A stretch of 64,000 nt of DNA, taken from the NCBI RefSeq assembly GCF_947623445.1, contig NC_135247.1, positions 5,334,501-5,398,500 of the forward strand, read 5' to 3'. The translations under genes were made by a program, and so were the position numbers. Below are positions 38,540 to 51,683 of this stretch, piece by piece (within the stretch, counting starts at the first letter, position 1; every line of letters starts with the position of its first letter). The DNA is from Clavelina lepadiformis. Its lineage: Eukaryota > Chordata > Ascidiacea > Aplousobranchia > Clavelinidae. A model generated the notes under the pieces. That model had not been told where the DNA came from and made no database searches. It saw only the letters and a list, made by a program, of their open reading frames with translations.

Positions 38540-41500
38540 CACATCGCCACACCCTCGCTTCGCATCGAGTTCCCTTGACGAGCTTGCAGATGTTAAGTAT
38601 ACTGATCACGTTGGCATTTCTTTTTGAAATTCTATTTCTAGGAAATCTAATTCAAATGTTCTTTTGATGGCTACGCGGGGGTCAAATACTTCGCTTTAAT
38701 ATAGACCCGACAGCTTTTCTATTTAGATTAGCATTCCACTAGAGCTCGTTGTCGTGTGGTGGTTCAACTACAAGCAAAAACCTTATTAAAATGATATTAA
38801 CCCTACCAAGTGAGTCTATCGTGCTAGATAAGCACAGCATATGCACAGTACATACTACCAGGTTTTCCCAGAAACCTCATCTCGGTTTTGGCAAGCTGAT
38901 CAATTGGATGCTGATCGTGCCAAGTCCAAATATAATTTATCAGTCCGACCCTAGTGTGAGAGCAAGGTCACCACGTGGCTTATCAATTATCATCATTAAA
39001 TATGCGAGCCTCTAAAGAATGCATTCCTTTCGTTGCTTTTTAGATTTTCTTGGAATCCTGGAAAGTTTTAGATTACTAAAAATGTGCGTGTTGGTGCAAA
39101 ACCACGAAAATCACTTTTGAGAAGACAGCAGTCTATATATGTTAGAATCGAAATGTTACATTGTCTGGCAAATTCTAGAAATTAACTGTAACTGTATTTT
39201 TTCAAGCTACATATATTGCAACATTGCTGGTAGAATGATACTTTTTCTATGAAAAAGGCATCTAACGTTCGACAAGGACGCAATTCAGCAGTTTACACGA
39301 CACATCAGCCGAAAAAGAAGTATTTCAGCAATTTACCAGATACGTATCTTTAGCAAGCATAGAAAAATGTACCTCCGACGACACACTGACAAAGATCATT
39401 TAAAAATTTTTTTTGGTGCCATTGCCAATCTTATCACTGCAAGCTATTTGTTTGTTCTGATGGAGAGATATTGGTTTAAAAATACTAGAAATTATCTTTA
39501 AAACTACCAACACAAACAAACAAGCTGTAAGCGACGCCCCACACCAAATATGGAAGCTCACAGACCCGTGCGTAATGAAGACGTGGATATGTCGCTTTCC
39601 AGCAAAGATTAAAACTTGTGTTTTAAATCTAAATAGCCTTAACCTTGTCGGTCGAGCTCCAACATATCACGATGTCTCTTTTATCGTTCTCTGGATTTGT
39701 CACCACAACAAACTGAGAAAAAAATTTACGCATAGTAAAAGCATGGCACAAGTTAACATTTGACCCATACAGCGGAATTGCATTTTAGAAACTTCAAAAA
39801 AATGATAGGTTTTGCTAGAAACACTAGACAATAATCAATGTGCTCTTGCTTGTGGTTACACCATAGCCTGAACTTTACGGGGAATAACGATAAACTAACT
39901 TTCTACGAATTGCATATTATTATTTGTAAAACTTATACATAACAAGTGTTGCTATGAACCATATCTGCTCGAAAAGCACGCATAGTATAAATTGCGCAAC
40001 CCAAGACTGTTTTGGACCAATCCCTTGTTGTAAAAGCCTTTTGAGAGGAAATAAGATGGGCGATGACCTTGGTAAAATAAAGTAACAAACAATTCTGAAC
40101 GATGATCAGATATATGAAAAGTTTTTTCCTGCTGCTGGCTAAAGTTTATCATGGCACAAATGTACATTGTGTTATGTGTAAAATACGAGGAGTTATAAAA
40201 CAAACAGCAATATAAGCAGAGTAAAGTAGGACGACAAAAGCACAGCATAAAAGTTTAAGCTATACCATGCAGCTGCTTCCCACGTGGTTAAGATTATCAA
40301 AAACTTACAAGTACGACTCTGTTTAAAATTATAACCCTTAACTTAATAGCCTAAATGCGTTCGAAAGCAAACAAAAACTTTAGAGATTAAACATTACAAA
40401 CTGTCTAATTCATCATTCCATTTTGCGTTGCATAAAGTTGGATAAATAGAGCACCAAGTGCATAAAATAAAATTTCAAGCTAAAAACAATTTACAAGTAC
40501 AAATCCGTTTAGAATTATAATTAACATTTAACCTTACTGTATTTGAAAGCAAACAATATATTTGGCAAAGATTTAATATAAAAATATTAAAAACTTAAAT
40601 AACTTGACCAAACCATTAATCAACTTACCATAACATGTTTTCTGAACAGAAAATTAATGAGCCTTGAACTTTAGATACAACGAAAAAAATACAATCAGTT
40701 TTATGTATATGTCTAATAGACTGAGTATAAGTATCACTACGAAAACATCTTCTTTTATTAATCATCATCATTTTACCTTGGATCGGAATGTATAAGCTGC
40801 TGTTTAAAATGGGTGCGTTATCACAAACCAACGTAAAATGAAAAAAGTTGCTTTATTCATTATATCATATCAATTAATCCATGACCTTACTTCGTTTTGA
40901 AAACAAATTTATATGAACATACATCAGCATACAAAGATGATCTGCCGACGTAACCTTTAAAATGAACGCCGTTTGACACTGATAGAGTTAACCCATATGG
41001 CGTAGGCCATAGCGTCTTTTGGACTTTGTACATTTCGAGATATTCAATGGTCAAAAAATTTTGGTAAATAATGATCATTACATAACACGTTTTTATATAA
41101 TGATCATTGTACGTTGTTATGAACAAAAAAAGGTAAAAAGTGCCATCGAACACGGTTGCGGATGACCTTATTGTCCTCAAAGTGCCAAGATTAAACTGAC
41201 AAATTCCAAAAGTTATTTTACAAGTGAACAAAACAAGTTCTGAGATGTTTCAAGTGGACAATTTTGTTCATATTTAACTATATAGAGCATAGGTTTTGTT
41301 GTTGTATCTTTTTGATATTGATCGATTAGCTGTGGTATCCGGTGGAATTCCCTGGAAATAAGTGTTTAACAATTTTGGTGTATAAATGGATATGTTCATT
41401 GCTGTAAACTGTAGTAACCTATATTAACTTTTATGACATTTCACAATTAAATATATGACGTAAATAGGAAATTGTATGTTGGTTATAATTGCTAACATTC

Positions 41501-44500
41501 ATTCTTATTCTGGCTCGGAGTTGGTTGGGAAATAGCTTACGCTCGCACATCTGAGGTGTATACCAATCTAGTATACATCCTTCGACAAACAATTTGGTAG
41601 GCCTTTAAACAATAAATACAACTGGACAAATAAATGCTTACGAATTTGCACTTACACGTTTGGACGAGAAGCCAAAAGCCTTATTTGTTAAATAACGGAG
41701 TATGAACTTGGCTAAAGCAAAAGTCAGGCTATCCACTTACTAATCATACGCCTAATGACAAGGCTACTTCACTGTGACAGCACAAAATGAACAAAGATGC
41801 CTGCATATGACAAGAGCAGGTATATGCTCCATTTGATTTGTTTTTTATAGAATATAACCAAGCTATATTAACCCAACAACGGGTGTGAAAACGCTGCCGT
41901 TAACCCCAGTATAAGTCCCACTTTAACAAACTAATAGGCCAAAAATACCTTTATCGTTTGCACCTAAATTTACGCACCTGTAATTTTGAACTGAAATATG
42001 AAGTGATGACAGCAAGAAAGTGATGACTTATCATGTCTGCTCACATAACATGGTTAAAAATTAACTATAGTTATAAATATAATTAATATAACCATTGCTG
42101 CCGTATTAACAAGATAGGCCCGTCATTTTACATATTTTACATTCCTTCATATTCAGAATGCATATGTTTGCAATTCTTATTATTGCATTCAAAGTTCTTT
42201 GATGGAGTTGTTTGCTCTTTGATCAAGCACCTGGTTTCATTTTTCATGTTTATTTCAGAGATAGCTTATTTTTGGTAAAAGTGTCAAGAAGATCAGTGTG
42301 GTTGTGGTTGTTTACGTTAAATCGGATAGACCAGTTAAAATGGCTTGGCTACGGCCAGCCAAAACAAGTAATTCTTAACATTGCTAACCGAAGCATGATT
42401 AAAAGATACTAAACTCTTACGAGTGATAGATAAAAAAAAAATTTTGAAGAAAGTTTCGTTGGAGGTAAAAATAATGAAAAGCTTTGTCAAAAGGTTTCTT
42501 CATCAGCAGAAAAACTGATAAGTCGGCCACAAAACAAGTTTTGAAAAGAATTTTGACATACCAAGAGTAACGTCAAATTGTCAACAAAAACTATAATACA
42601 AGACCACATTCTGTCAGATTATGATAAAACCATTTTTATTAAATGATTAAGTTGTCATGTCGCTAGTCCACCAGCGAAAAATAGGCCTATATCGGCCCCT
42701 GTAATATGTTATAGCGAAAAAAGTGTATTCCATGACTTTCTGGAATGAAGTTAGAAATAATAGCAAAGTTAACAATGAACTAAAAGCAAAAACCAAAATG
42801 TGCTTGGCCTATACTGGTAACAAACGTAGTTTAAACTAACAGGCAGAGTAGGCTTATAAGCATTGTATACAAAATAAGGTAAAAATGTTGTTTTTAAAAT
42901 TTTTCCAAAATTTCACTCAAGTTCAAATTAAAAAAGCAGGAAGAATGTCATGTAAACACGTGACGTTAACATTGACATATTAATCTGAAAATGTTTGATG
43001 ATCTCAGACCAGAATGTCAAAAACGTGATCTGACGTCCAGGCTGGGGTCAGCAAACTATCCAGACGCTGAAAATAGATTTCCAAAACGCGGAAGTAATCG
43101 CCTTAAAACATTGAAATGTGCCTATACATTTTCTAATCAATCTCATCTTTAGCAGATGATTTTAGAGATAAAACATTTTTGTTTAAGTTATACGACGTAA
43201 AAAAGGCATCATCATACGAATAACAAGCCCACAAGAGGTCAATGGCTGGACTTAAGGACAGCTAATAAGACCAAAGCATACGACAAGTGCTTATCGCATA
43301 ATTGTAAGCGCCCACGGCCAAACGAAAACAAATATCTCGTTGTTGGTTTATTTACAAATGTCCAGATTTTAACACAGACAATAATATTAAACGCAACATC
43401 AGGATGACGCTTCAAATACAAAAGCATTTGTCCCGATGAGTTGGTTTCTATTTCTTTCCAGGCTTGGAATGGAGTCTTGTACGTGGGTCTTCTTCTCGGC
43501 AGTGGAGGGTTTAAGGGCCGTGTTCGATACCCAGTTGCGCTACGGTTTCAAAGCTCATGGACAAGGCATTAAACACTAAACACAACAACACCTGCTTTTA
43601 TTCAGTGGTAGCCTACTGATGAAGATTTCCACATTCAGACAATAAAAAAGAAAAAAACTATAAATAAAAAATGAATGTGTCAATCGGAAGATACACAAAG
43701 CGGTTAGTTCCGTAACCTGGGTTCGAGCTATGAATAATTATCGCTTAGTTTTTAATTCGTGCAACGAGTTTCTCTAGTCCGATGATAAAGATGCTCATAC
43801 TATCGCCACGTTAAGCATTCTATTTGCAGTGTTATTGAAAAGTCTCCCTGACACCCGGGGTAACATTTTTTCTTTCCGGCAATCGCAACCGTTGCTTAAA
43901 AGTTGTGACAGCATAGTTACCTTGACAGCACTAGTCACGCAAGGAATGTTTTTACATGAAAACAGTCCGATATGGTCGTCGGCGATTTGTCCGTACAAGT
44001 TGTAAGCTGTCGCAAAATATAATTAACATGATGTGAAGTGCTTCAGATAAGCGTCATACCACCCAAAACTGAATTTCCTCTCACTTACATTGCATGCGAA
44101 ATAGTAAACTGGGGTTTACTTGGGTATACTTGGGATTTTCCACAGTTGAGTGAATCGGCTATCCGCTATAATATTACCTTTAAGTTCCAGAACTTTGATT
44201 GGGAGGTTAAGTGAAATCAAACACGGTGTTCAAAATTCTACAGTTTCTTAAACCAGTGGCTCCCAACCGCCGGTCCGCTAAGTATCTTACTCTTTGCCAA
44301 GCTAGTTTTAATATGGAATCATCAGCATAGCAAAGTTGTTACTCACTCCAAAACTCATTTTAGGCTTGACCGATTCACAGGAGTAAAACTGGTGCATCTC
44401 GCTTTCGTTGATACCGAAAAATTGCTTTATGTAAAGACTAACCTTCCGATGACCTAAAATGTCTTACATTTTTTGCTATTTATGATTGGTTTGTCATAAA

Positions 44501-46935
44501 CTGCGTCTAGTTTTCAAAAACGTTTGTGATACAAATTTTCCACTAACATTGATTTTGTATGTATATGGATTGACATTTTGCTGTTTGAGGTGATTTGATA
44601 GCTCTTTTGCTTTAATTTTTAGTCTTAAATACATAGCTTATGCCAAAATCTTGCATTATGTTACGCAATGAAAGCTTTCGTTAACAAAAAATTAGAAATA
44701 TCTTTTCTATTCACTACGTACGGTCTTTTGTTGCCGGCCCCTTGAACATTTGTTTTTAATCTTTACCGGTCCCCCGGTGTATAGAGAAGATTGGGAACCA
44801 CTGTCTTATTAAACAACTGTTACAGAGTACAACACCAAAACCAGGCTATTATGTTTTTATTCAGAATCTTCATGAGGCGACAAAAGAATACAAAGTGCAT
44901 CTTGTGTTTTTTATAATGATCCTTGGCGCATCTTAAGATGTAGGAAAAAATGTGTAGAAAGAAAACTATAAAAAGTCATGACGAAGCCTATTATGATTTA
45001 AGTAAAGAAATGCCAAACCAACAGTGTGAAGAATAAAAGTTAAATAAATAAAACGATTTTCAAAATAACACACAGCTAACAACAAGTTATACCTAATTGT
45101 TCACAACGTTTTCATTCAGTTATTCTGATACGTCATTTCAACCAAATTATTTTCACACTTCATGCCACATTCCGAATAAAGACATGCTTGAACTGCCACA
45201 AATATGTCATTGACATAAACATAGCGCTGTTGCGTGTTGCAAAAATGAAGTAAAAACCATCGAAGCAATCATTTTTCATTTCTTCCCACTGTTACCGGTA
45301 GGCGGTGCTGAAACAAAAAGTAAATATTTACCAATACCCCAATAAACTTGTGCCATACGTTATATAAATAAACGTTCAGATATAGAAATCTGAATCTAAT
45401 TTTTTCAAATAACGTTTAACTGAATTACGACCTTACGCAACCGTTTACGTTGAAATTTAGACTTTCGTTAAATTAACTTACTTGCAAAACGTGCAAAGAT
45501 GAATCAGCTGCACAAAACAGACCGATTGAACCAAAAACGGCTTCAGAAAAATTGCATTAATAACTGGCATGGCCACTGGTCAGTTTGTAATAAAGTTTTA
45601 TAATTAGGCTGTAACACATATGCCAGCAAGATACTCTATACCCACGCTACATCAAAAAAATGAAAAATAAGTTCGCTCTACCATCGACCAACAACATGCG
45701 TTTTGATAAGTCGGAAAATAACGCTGTGATTTTGTTATAAACAATCAAAAACGGATGCTAAAGTTTGAAGTAAATCACACAGATTTTACCACATTTCGCC
45801 AGTCGGTATAAACATTAAACTAAACCATAGATAATAACGTCACATGGGAATTACACTTTCAATTACTTGCGTAGAAGTTATTGAAACTCGTTCTAAGTTT
45901 GGAGAAAGTGTCTCGGTTGTTAAGTGCGCATTTAGCAGTTTCACGGACGCTTTATTTGTTATCTTTCACTTCACGGTGGCTTCAGATTTGTGAACAGAGC
46001 TGCACTGTCACAGTTTAGCAAAATATTGAACATTTCTGCCACAAAACATCATCTGACCGGGACGGGATTACGGTTTGTGTGTTACGGTCCAACCAACGCA
46101 CAACAAACCGACACTACTACAAACAGCCGCAAAATGTGCAAAGTCATTCAAGATATCATCAATGTCTCAACGAAACTATTATTCTTTTAGGTGGTTGTCA
46201 AATAGTGTAAACTGTGCTTGATGTAATAATGCATGATCACTTGTTATTACAACAACGCGTATTGAGAAAATGTTCCAGATCAATATACCACCGTGAAAAA
46301 ATATTCAAAAAGAACGATTCACGTGATAGGTTACGTGGGATCCTAAGAAATGGTATAAAGGAGAAAAAACACTCACAAAAATTACCATCTTCAGTCGGCA
46401 TTTAAAAGTGAATTGTTCTTCTTTTTCAAAGCCAACCTTAGTTAGCCTCTTGACTTAATAATTAATTAATGAAAACGAAGCTATATTTGGTAAAACTAGT
46501 GCTTTTCTTTTCATAGATTTTAAGCAATAGGTTTTGAGAAGCGGCAGCTTAAGTGTTACATCAAAACCGTAAAATCACAAAAGCGTTATCTCAGACATTT
46601 GATTGCCAGAACGTGACGTAAATTTTGCCACAATACTAAATACCGAATGACATACGTTCAATGTCGTTGACCCGTTGAAAGAGAATTATAAAAATCATAA
46701 TCATAAGCCTGCTACCGCATGAAAACTAATGAGTGCCTGTGGTCATGACCCATAACCATTGCTATTTGGAAAAAATGAAGTAGCTTAGATCATTTCGCAG
46801 AATTTATAAGCAATTTGATTAAACTTAACATGGAAGGATTCAACAAGACTTTAACATATTCCAAAACCTCAGCTTCAATGGTAACATAGGGTGTGATAGA
46901 GAATTTTCTTGCACTGATGTATCATCGCCAATAGA
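38540..46935. other. Long non-coding stretch
   Basis: About 8.4 kb of AT-rich sequence without a supported exon. It contains the hAT-type element at 44254-44803. Around 43480-43740 two segments carry GTTCGATACCC and GGGTTCGAGC, which resemble RNA polymerase III B boxes and may be old SINE remnants. Palindromic AATGATCATT occurs twice near 41068-41107. Confidence 0.5.
44254..44803. mobile_element. Non-autonomous hAT-type element with degraded target duplication
   Basis: The left end CAGTGGCTCCCAACCGCCGG and the right end CCGGTGTATAG...TTGGGAACCACTG are inverted repeats of the CAGTGGTTCCCAA class common in hAT transposons. The element is 550 bp and encodes no transposase. Flanks read TCTTAAAC on the left and TCTTATTA on the right, matching for the first five of eight bases, so the duplication is probable but eroded. 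It is a different family from the element at 19477, and older by its flanks. Confidence 0.75.
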
Positions 46936-48766
46936 CTAGCAGCGCCTACTAGCGGCAAACACAACTAGCAGATTTGTGGTTGATAGATTACCTGGAGAAT
47001 TTACTTTGTCAAGGATAAGCTCTACTTGCTTTTCTAGATCCAATTTCTTTAGCATGAAATCTTGCAGAGTAGCGTCAGAAGTATTTTCCAACCATTCCTG
47101 TTTTTCACTGCAAGAACCTAATGTAGTATTCTGGAATACCAAATTGTATTAATACCAAATCGTATTAATACCAGCAAAGCCTAGCACCGGTACAATTTCA
47201 ATGAATCTCACATGATACGTCACACAAGAATATGCTGCCATTTGTATATTCAAAGTTTAATGACACTAATAATACCTTTTCTTCTTTGCTAAGCTTTACA
47301 CCTTGCAGTTTTTCTGGATCGGTTACCATAGCACGAACATGGGCAATAAAGTCAACTAAAGTTAGGCGAGCAGCTATAAATAAACAGCATAAGCAGCTGA
47401 TGTTTATTCTTACTGAAGTACTTAAAACACAAAAAGCACATATATTTTGTTGAAAATCAGCACATACCAAATAACATACAAACAAAACAAATATGAAAAG
47501 GTACAATAAAAGCTTAGTAAAGATTTAAAGAAACCAAAACAAAACTGTTCCAATTTATAACATGTTAACTCACTTAGGTAATTATCTTGATATGTCCATA
47601 ACTGCAAAATATGCTGGTACAAATTGACACCTCTACTCATATTTCATATACAAATCCGGTTAAAGATTTAACGTAAAAGTAAAGCAGTTAAAAGTGTTGT
47701 TAAACTTTTTCCTTTTTCATAATCTGTCACTATTAACTTCTCTCCCTCTCCCTCTCCCTCTCCCTCGCTCTCTTAATAGTTTAACTTGTGACATGGCTAC
47801 CACTTCTTTACACTCTTTCTTCTATTGGCCTTTTTTTGCATTTCATACTCTTGCTCTACCTCTGGGGAAAGTAAAAAATATACAATGCTTTCCTAACAAT
47901 CAAGGAATGGTGTGATGCTGTAGTCTGTTTTGCTCGGTTAACAAGGACCTACAATAAACAAAGCAGTGATACGTCGAAGTAAAAACTTACCTGCCCAATC
48001 CATAAAGTCAACACAGTCCTGATGGTTATACCTCAGTGCAAGTTGTTTGACTGATTCTCCATTCTCAGTCCTGCAATCAATTTTTGCACCAGCTTCAAAC
48101 AGAACTTCAAGGCACGCCCGTTTATTCCAGCAGGCAGCAAAATGCATTAAGGTGTAACCTAAGGTGCAGTTTAGATTTCACCTCTGACATTTCAGTTGGG
48201 TAAACCATAGACGAATGTCGTAGATACAAATGCAAAAAAAACTTTGAAGCAGATTGATACCTGAGGAATTTGATTGTTGAATGTCACATCCGCGCTTTAA
48301 CAATTCCTTTAAAACATCGACTCTTCCCAATATGCAAGCAAGTTGGATAGGTGTTTTGCCTATATAATTTTTTTCATTCAATGTTGATGTTGCATTTTCA
48401 TGTTGCTGATCTTCACCATCATCAAAAACTCTTTAAAATTTATGTTAAAATGTATGTTTTATATTTATTTCATAATAGTCATCTTTCAATAGTCATCCTA
48501 CATTTTGTTCTGAGTTTGAACACTATAATAAGTTCATATAACAATTTTGGACATTTTTTTTTGGCAAAAGTTTATAACTAAAGGTTTTTTCATAACAAGA
48601 ACAAACATTGTAGGTTACATAAATTCCAAATACAAACTCATTTGCTAACATACTTTGACAAGCGTTCATGATCCCCATGTAAAGTGCAATGGAACACAAT
48701 ATTTCCACCATCAATTACTTCAGGTTGTTCATTTTCACAAACGTTATCATCATCTAATGATGGCAT
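46936..48766 (-). CDS. ANKRD45: ANKRD45 (ankyrin repeat domain 45), complete five-exon model
   Basis: Minus-strand exons, 5' to 3': 48766-48654, 48430-48261, 48158-47991, 47373-47276 and 47130-46936. All are GT-AG and in phase; predicted 247 residues, near the human length. The start MPSLDDDN precedes an acidic segment. Exon 2 gives KVFDDGED and an ankyrin repeat (GKTPIQLACILGRVDVLKEL). Exon 3 gives a second repeat (YTLMHFAACWNKRACLEVLF) and the family-typical QDCVDFMDWA. Exon 4 gives ARLTLVDFIAHVRAMVTDPE. Exon 5 gives EKQEWLENTSDATLQDF and a C-terminal helix. This order and the DWA-ARLTL junction match vertebrate ANKRD45, a small protein described at cilia and centrosomes; that location is family knowledge. 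A donor-like CCAG|GTAATC in the last exon could give a different C-terminus if another exon lies downstream. Confidence 0.9.
47738..47769. repeat. CTCTCC simple repeat in an ANKRD45 intron
   Basis: About five tandem copies of the CTCTCC hexamer followed by CTCGCTCTC, between exons 3 and 4 of ANKRD45. Confidence 0.85.
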
Positions 48767-50721
48767 AATTAAACCTAAAACTGGTATTCTGGTACCTAAT
48801 AGTTTTGAACCAATAGCTAAACAAAGTTTCATAAAACGCTGAACATTGTCAAATTGTGGCAGTGGTTAGGGTTTATTATTATATAGTCTGTACCTGTGTC
48901 CTTAATGGTTATGGGGATGTTAAGAAAGCATAAATCAATGACAACAAACCTACAAAACAACCTAAAAATAAACCCAACCTTTTGCCTTTGGGCATAAATT
49001 AGCCTAGCTACGTTTCTAAGAATAACAAATAAAAAATAAATAGAATAAACAATAAATAGGTCAAAGCGGTCTATTTACCAAACTGTTTAATCAAAACAGT
49101 TGGTTAAATGGCTATAGGCTACCTTAGGGTTGTAAAATACATTAAAACTGTTTTTTGATGTATGGTAGCTGATAAGTTACCATAAGTTGGATAACCTACA
49201 ACTTAAGTCAAGATAACCTAATCCATTTAGGCTAGCCTAGGCTACTTGTACATCAGCTCAAACTTCATGCTCAAACTTTAATAATTTAATTAAAATACCA
49301 AAGCGTAACCATTTCAAGTTTCAACTCGTCTAGTAACTGGTATCGGGATACCAGAAATTCACTGCATTGTATTAGTGACATTAAAAAAAAGTTTGTGATG
49401 GAGTGGGTTTTACAATTCTAGGCCTTTTAGTGAATTGTACAGGAACTAGGCTTAACTTATTTCATTGATACAGCTACTGAAGGTGATTCCCCCTCGTTGC
49501 CATAACAATTAAAGTTTCAACCACAGGTGGCGCCAAAATAAAAAGCACAAGATGTTCGGGAACAAGCTGGATTGATCTTGGTCAAATTTCCAGAAAACTT
49601 GTAATTAGGCTAAGTGATTTATCAATTGATGGTTGCAATAGACATATCAAATTCATTTTTGTACCACTTAAAAAGGCAGAAAAGTTTTTTTTCATGTAAA
49701 TAGCCACGCTTAATATAATGCACCATCATAAAAGAATTTAGCAAATGGTTGGTTGTGACTTTTAGAAACAAATCGCTGCAATATTTTGCGAGTGACGACA
49801 TAATAGCGTACATCGACCTATCAGTTTTAGTTTTATATTGTAAGATGTTCTTGTGCGTTGTGTAATTTTGACTCAACTGGAATGCGCCTTGATTGTATGC
49901 GTCGCGCAATTACAGAGGACATGACATATACCCATTACACAGGCTATTCACACTCATGGTAACAGCATAGGTTATCTATTTCGACTTACTCTATTTAAAG
50001 CCGCCTGTGAGTTGGGGTGGACGCCCTTCTAAACTCTAAAGAGTCAGATAGATTATTTATAGAAGCTAACCTACTCATGCCACATTATTAATTAATCAAT
50101 TCGGCGGCATTCTGCGTGTATTAACTCCTCCCCGGCAATGTTTAGAAGCAATATAGCCTACAACAATAGTCACGTGTTTGCGGCCGGATGCTGACCATGT
50201 TTAGTTGTCATTATATAAAGATATTACTCAGCAAATCGGAAATCATAACATTCAATCAAATGATTATTGAAAGCGAGAAACCATAGCTTTATCAGAGTTA
50301 GAGAGGTTGCATAAAATTGTAGACTAACCTATAGCCTACCTGGTGATAGCAACTGCTGTGACAACACAGAACAACAAAATATGCTGGTGACAGTTTTCGG
50401 TATGTATCATAAATCGGGAAGTCGAAAATATATTTAAATACACAACTTTTGACAAAATTCTCTTATGTTAGGATTATTTGTGCTTGTCACAAATAGTTGT
50501 AGCGATATGTCCCCAGCAAGAGGTTCTGGGATAATTTGTGCAGAGCTGATGATGCAGCCGAACAAAAGTTTTTCCATAGAAGAAGTGAATATATGCGCGG
50601 GTATACTTTTTAGAAACATAACAACCTAATAAAGAATTTCATAATAAGAGCAATCTTTGATCATATAATCATCAAATTGAGCATTCTATTTTAAACTGCA
50701 CATTTAGATAAAGAAATTCAG
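48767..50721. promoter_or_regulatory. Intergenic region between divergent ANKRD45 and astacin genes
   Basis: It should hold the ANKRD45 promoter and the missing 5' exon(s) and promoter of the astacin-type gene. Immediately upstream of the ANKRD45 ATG (minus strand) is CCAGTTTTAG|GTTTAATT, an acceptor-like sequence 8 bases before the start. No signal-peptide exon for the astacin could be identified with confidence. Confidence 0.4.
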
Positions 50722-51652
50722 TATAGTTGTCCTCCCGTGCATTGCAACAGTGCGTGGTGTTCATTTGGATCTAAGAAAAACAAATTGTGTTATTGTGAAT
50801 GTGGTGGTAAGAAATATATAGTATTTTGACGTTATCATCAAATTCTAAAGTAGTTTGTTGAACAAAAAGTTGTCCAATTAACAGATTTTGGCGACATTAA
50901 GCTGACTAACGAATCGGAGAATTATTTATTGCAAAATAGCGGGATGAGAAGCAAAATCATTAAATGGAAACTATCGCTTTGGGACAATAAACAAAATGAC
51001 TTAAACCACGTAATTCCATACGCAATCTCCCCAGATATTGGTAAACGCAAGCTTGTTTTCATAATTTTATACTTATGTATAATTACGTAGCACTTGATTT
51101 CTTTCTCTTACAATATAAACGAAAATCAAATGCTGTAATTGATTGTCATGTTTATTCAAAAAAACTGTGTCTTTTAAATAACGTGCAAACTATAAAAAAT
51201 ATCTTAACACTGTGTGAAGACGATGCCTCCAAAGAAGAAATATATGCTGCCATCAATGATATAGAAGTGAATAGCTGCATAACATTTATGATGATGCAAC
51301 CGGAAGAGCAAGATTACTTACATTTTGTGAACAAAGGACGTTGTAATTCTTACTTAGGAAGAAAGGGTGGACGACAAGAGGTACACAATGTTAAAACTAG
51401 GCTAAATTAAAGAACCGCACCTTAACGTTAAATCGATGACGTTATTTTTGTTTTAGATATCAATTACATTCGGCTGCAAAACTAAAGGACATATCTTACA
51501 CTTACTGATGCACGCTCTTGGTTTCTTGCATCAGCATTGGCGCCCTGATCGTGACCAGTATATAAGCATCCATTGGCACAACATAGCAAATGGTAAACTA
51601 AGCGGTGGTGTAGTTGCAAGACTTCGTATGTTTATATGTAGGCTACTGCATG

Positions 51653-51683
<31 letters not shown>

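Noticed and set aside
43480..43740. Possible tRNA genes or tRNA-derived SINEs
   Set aside because: B-box-like GTTCGA motifs occur, but I could not fold a cloverleaf or find matching A boxes at proper spacing; kept only as a remark.
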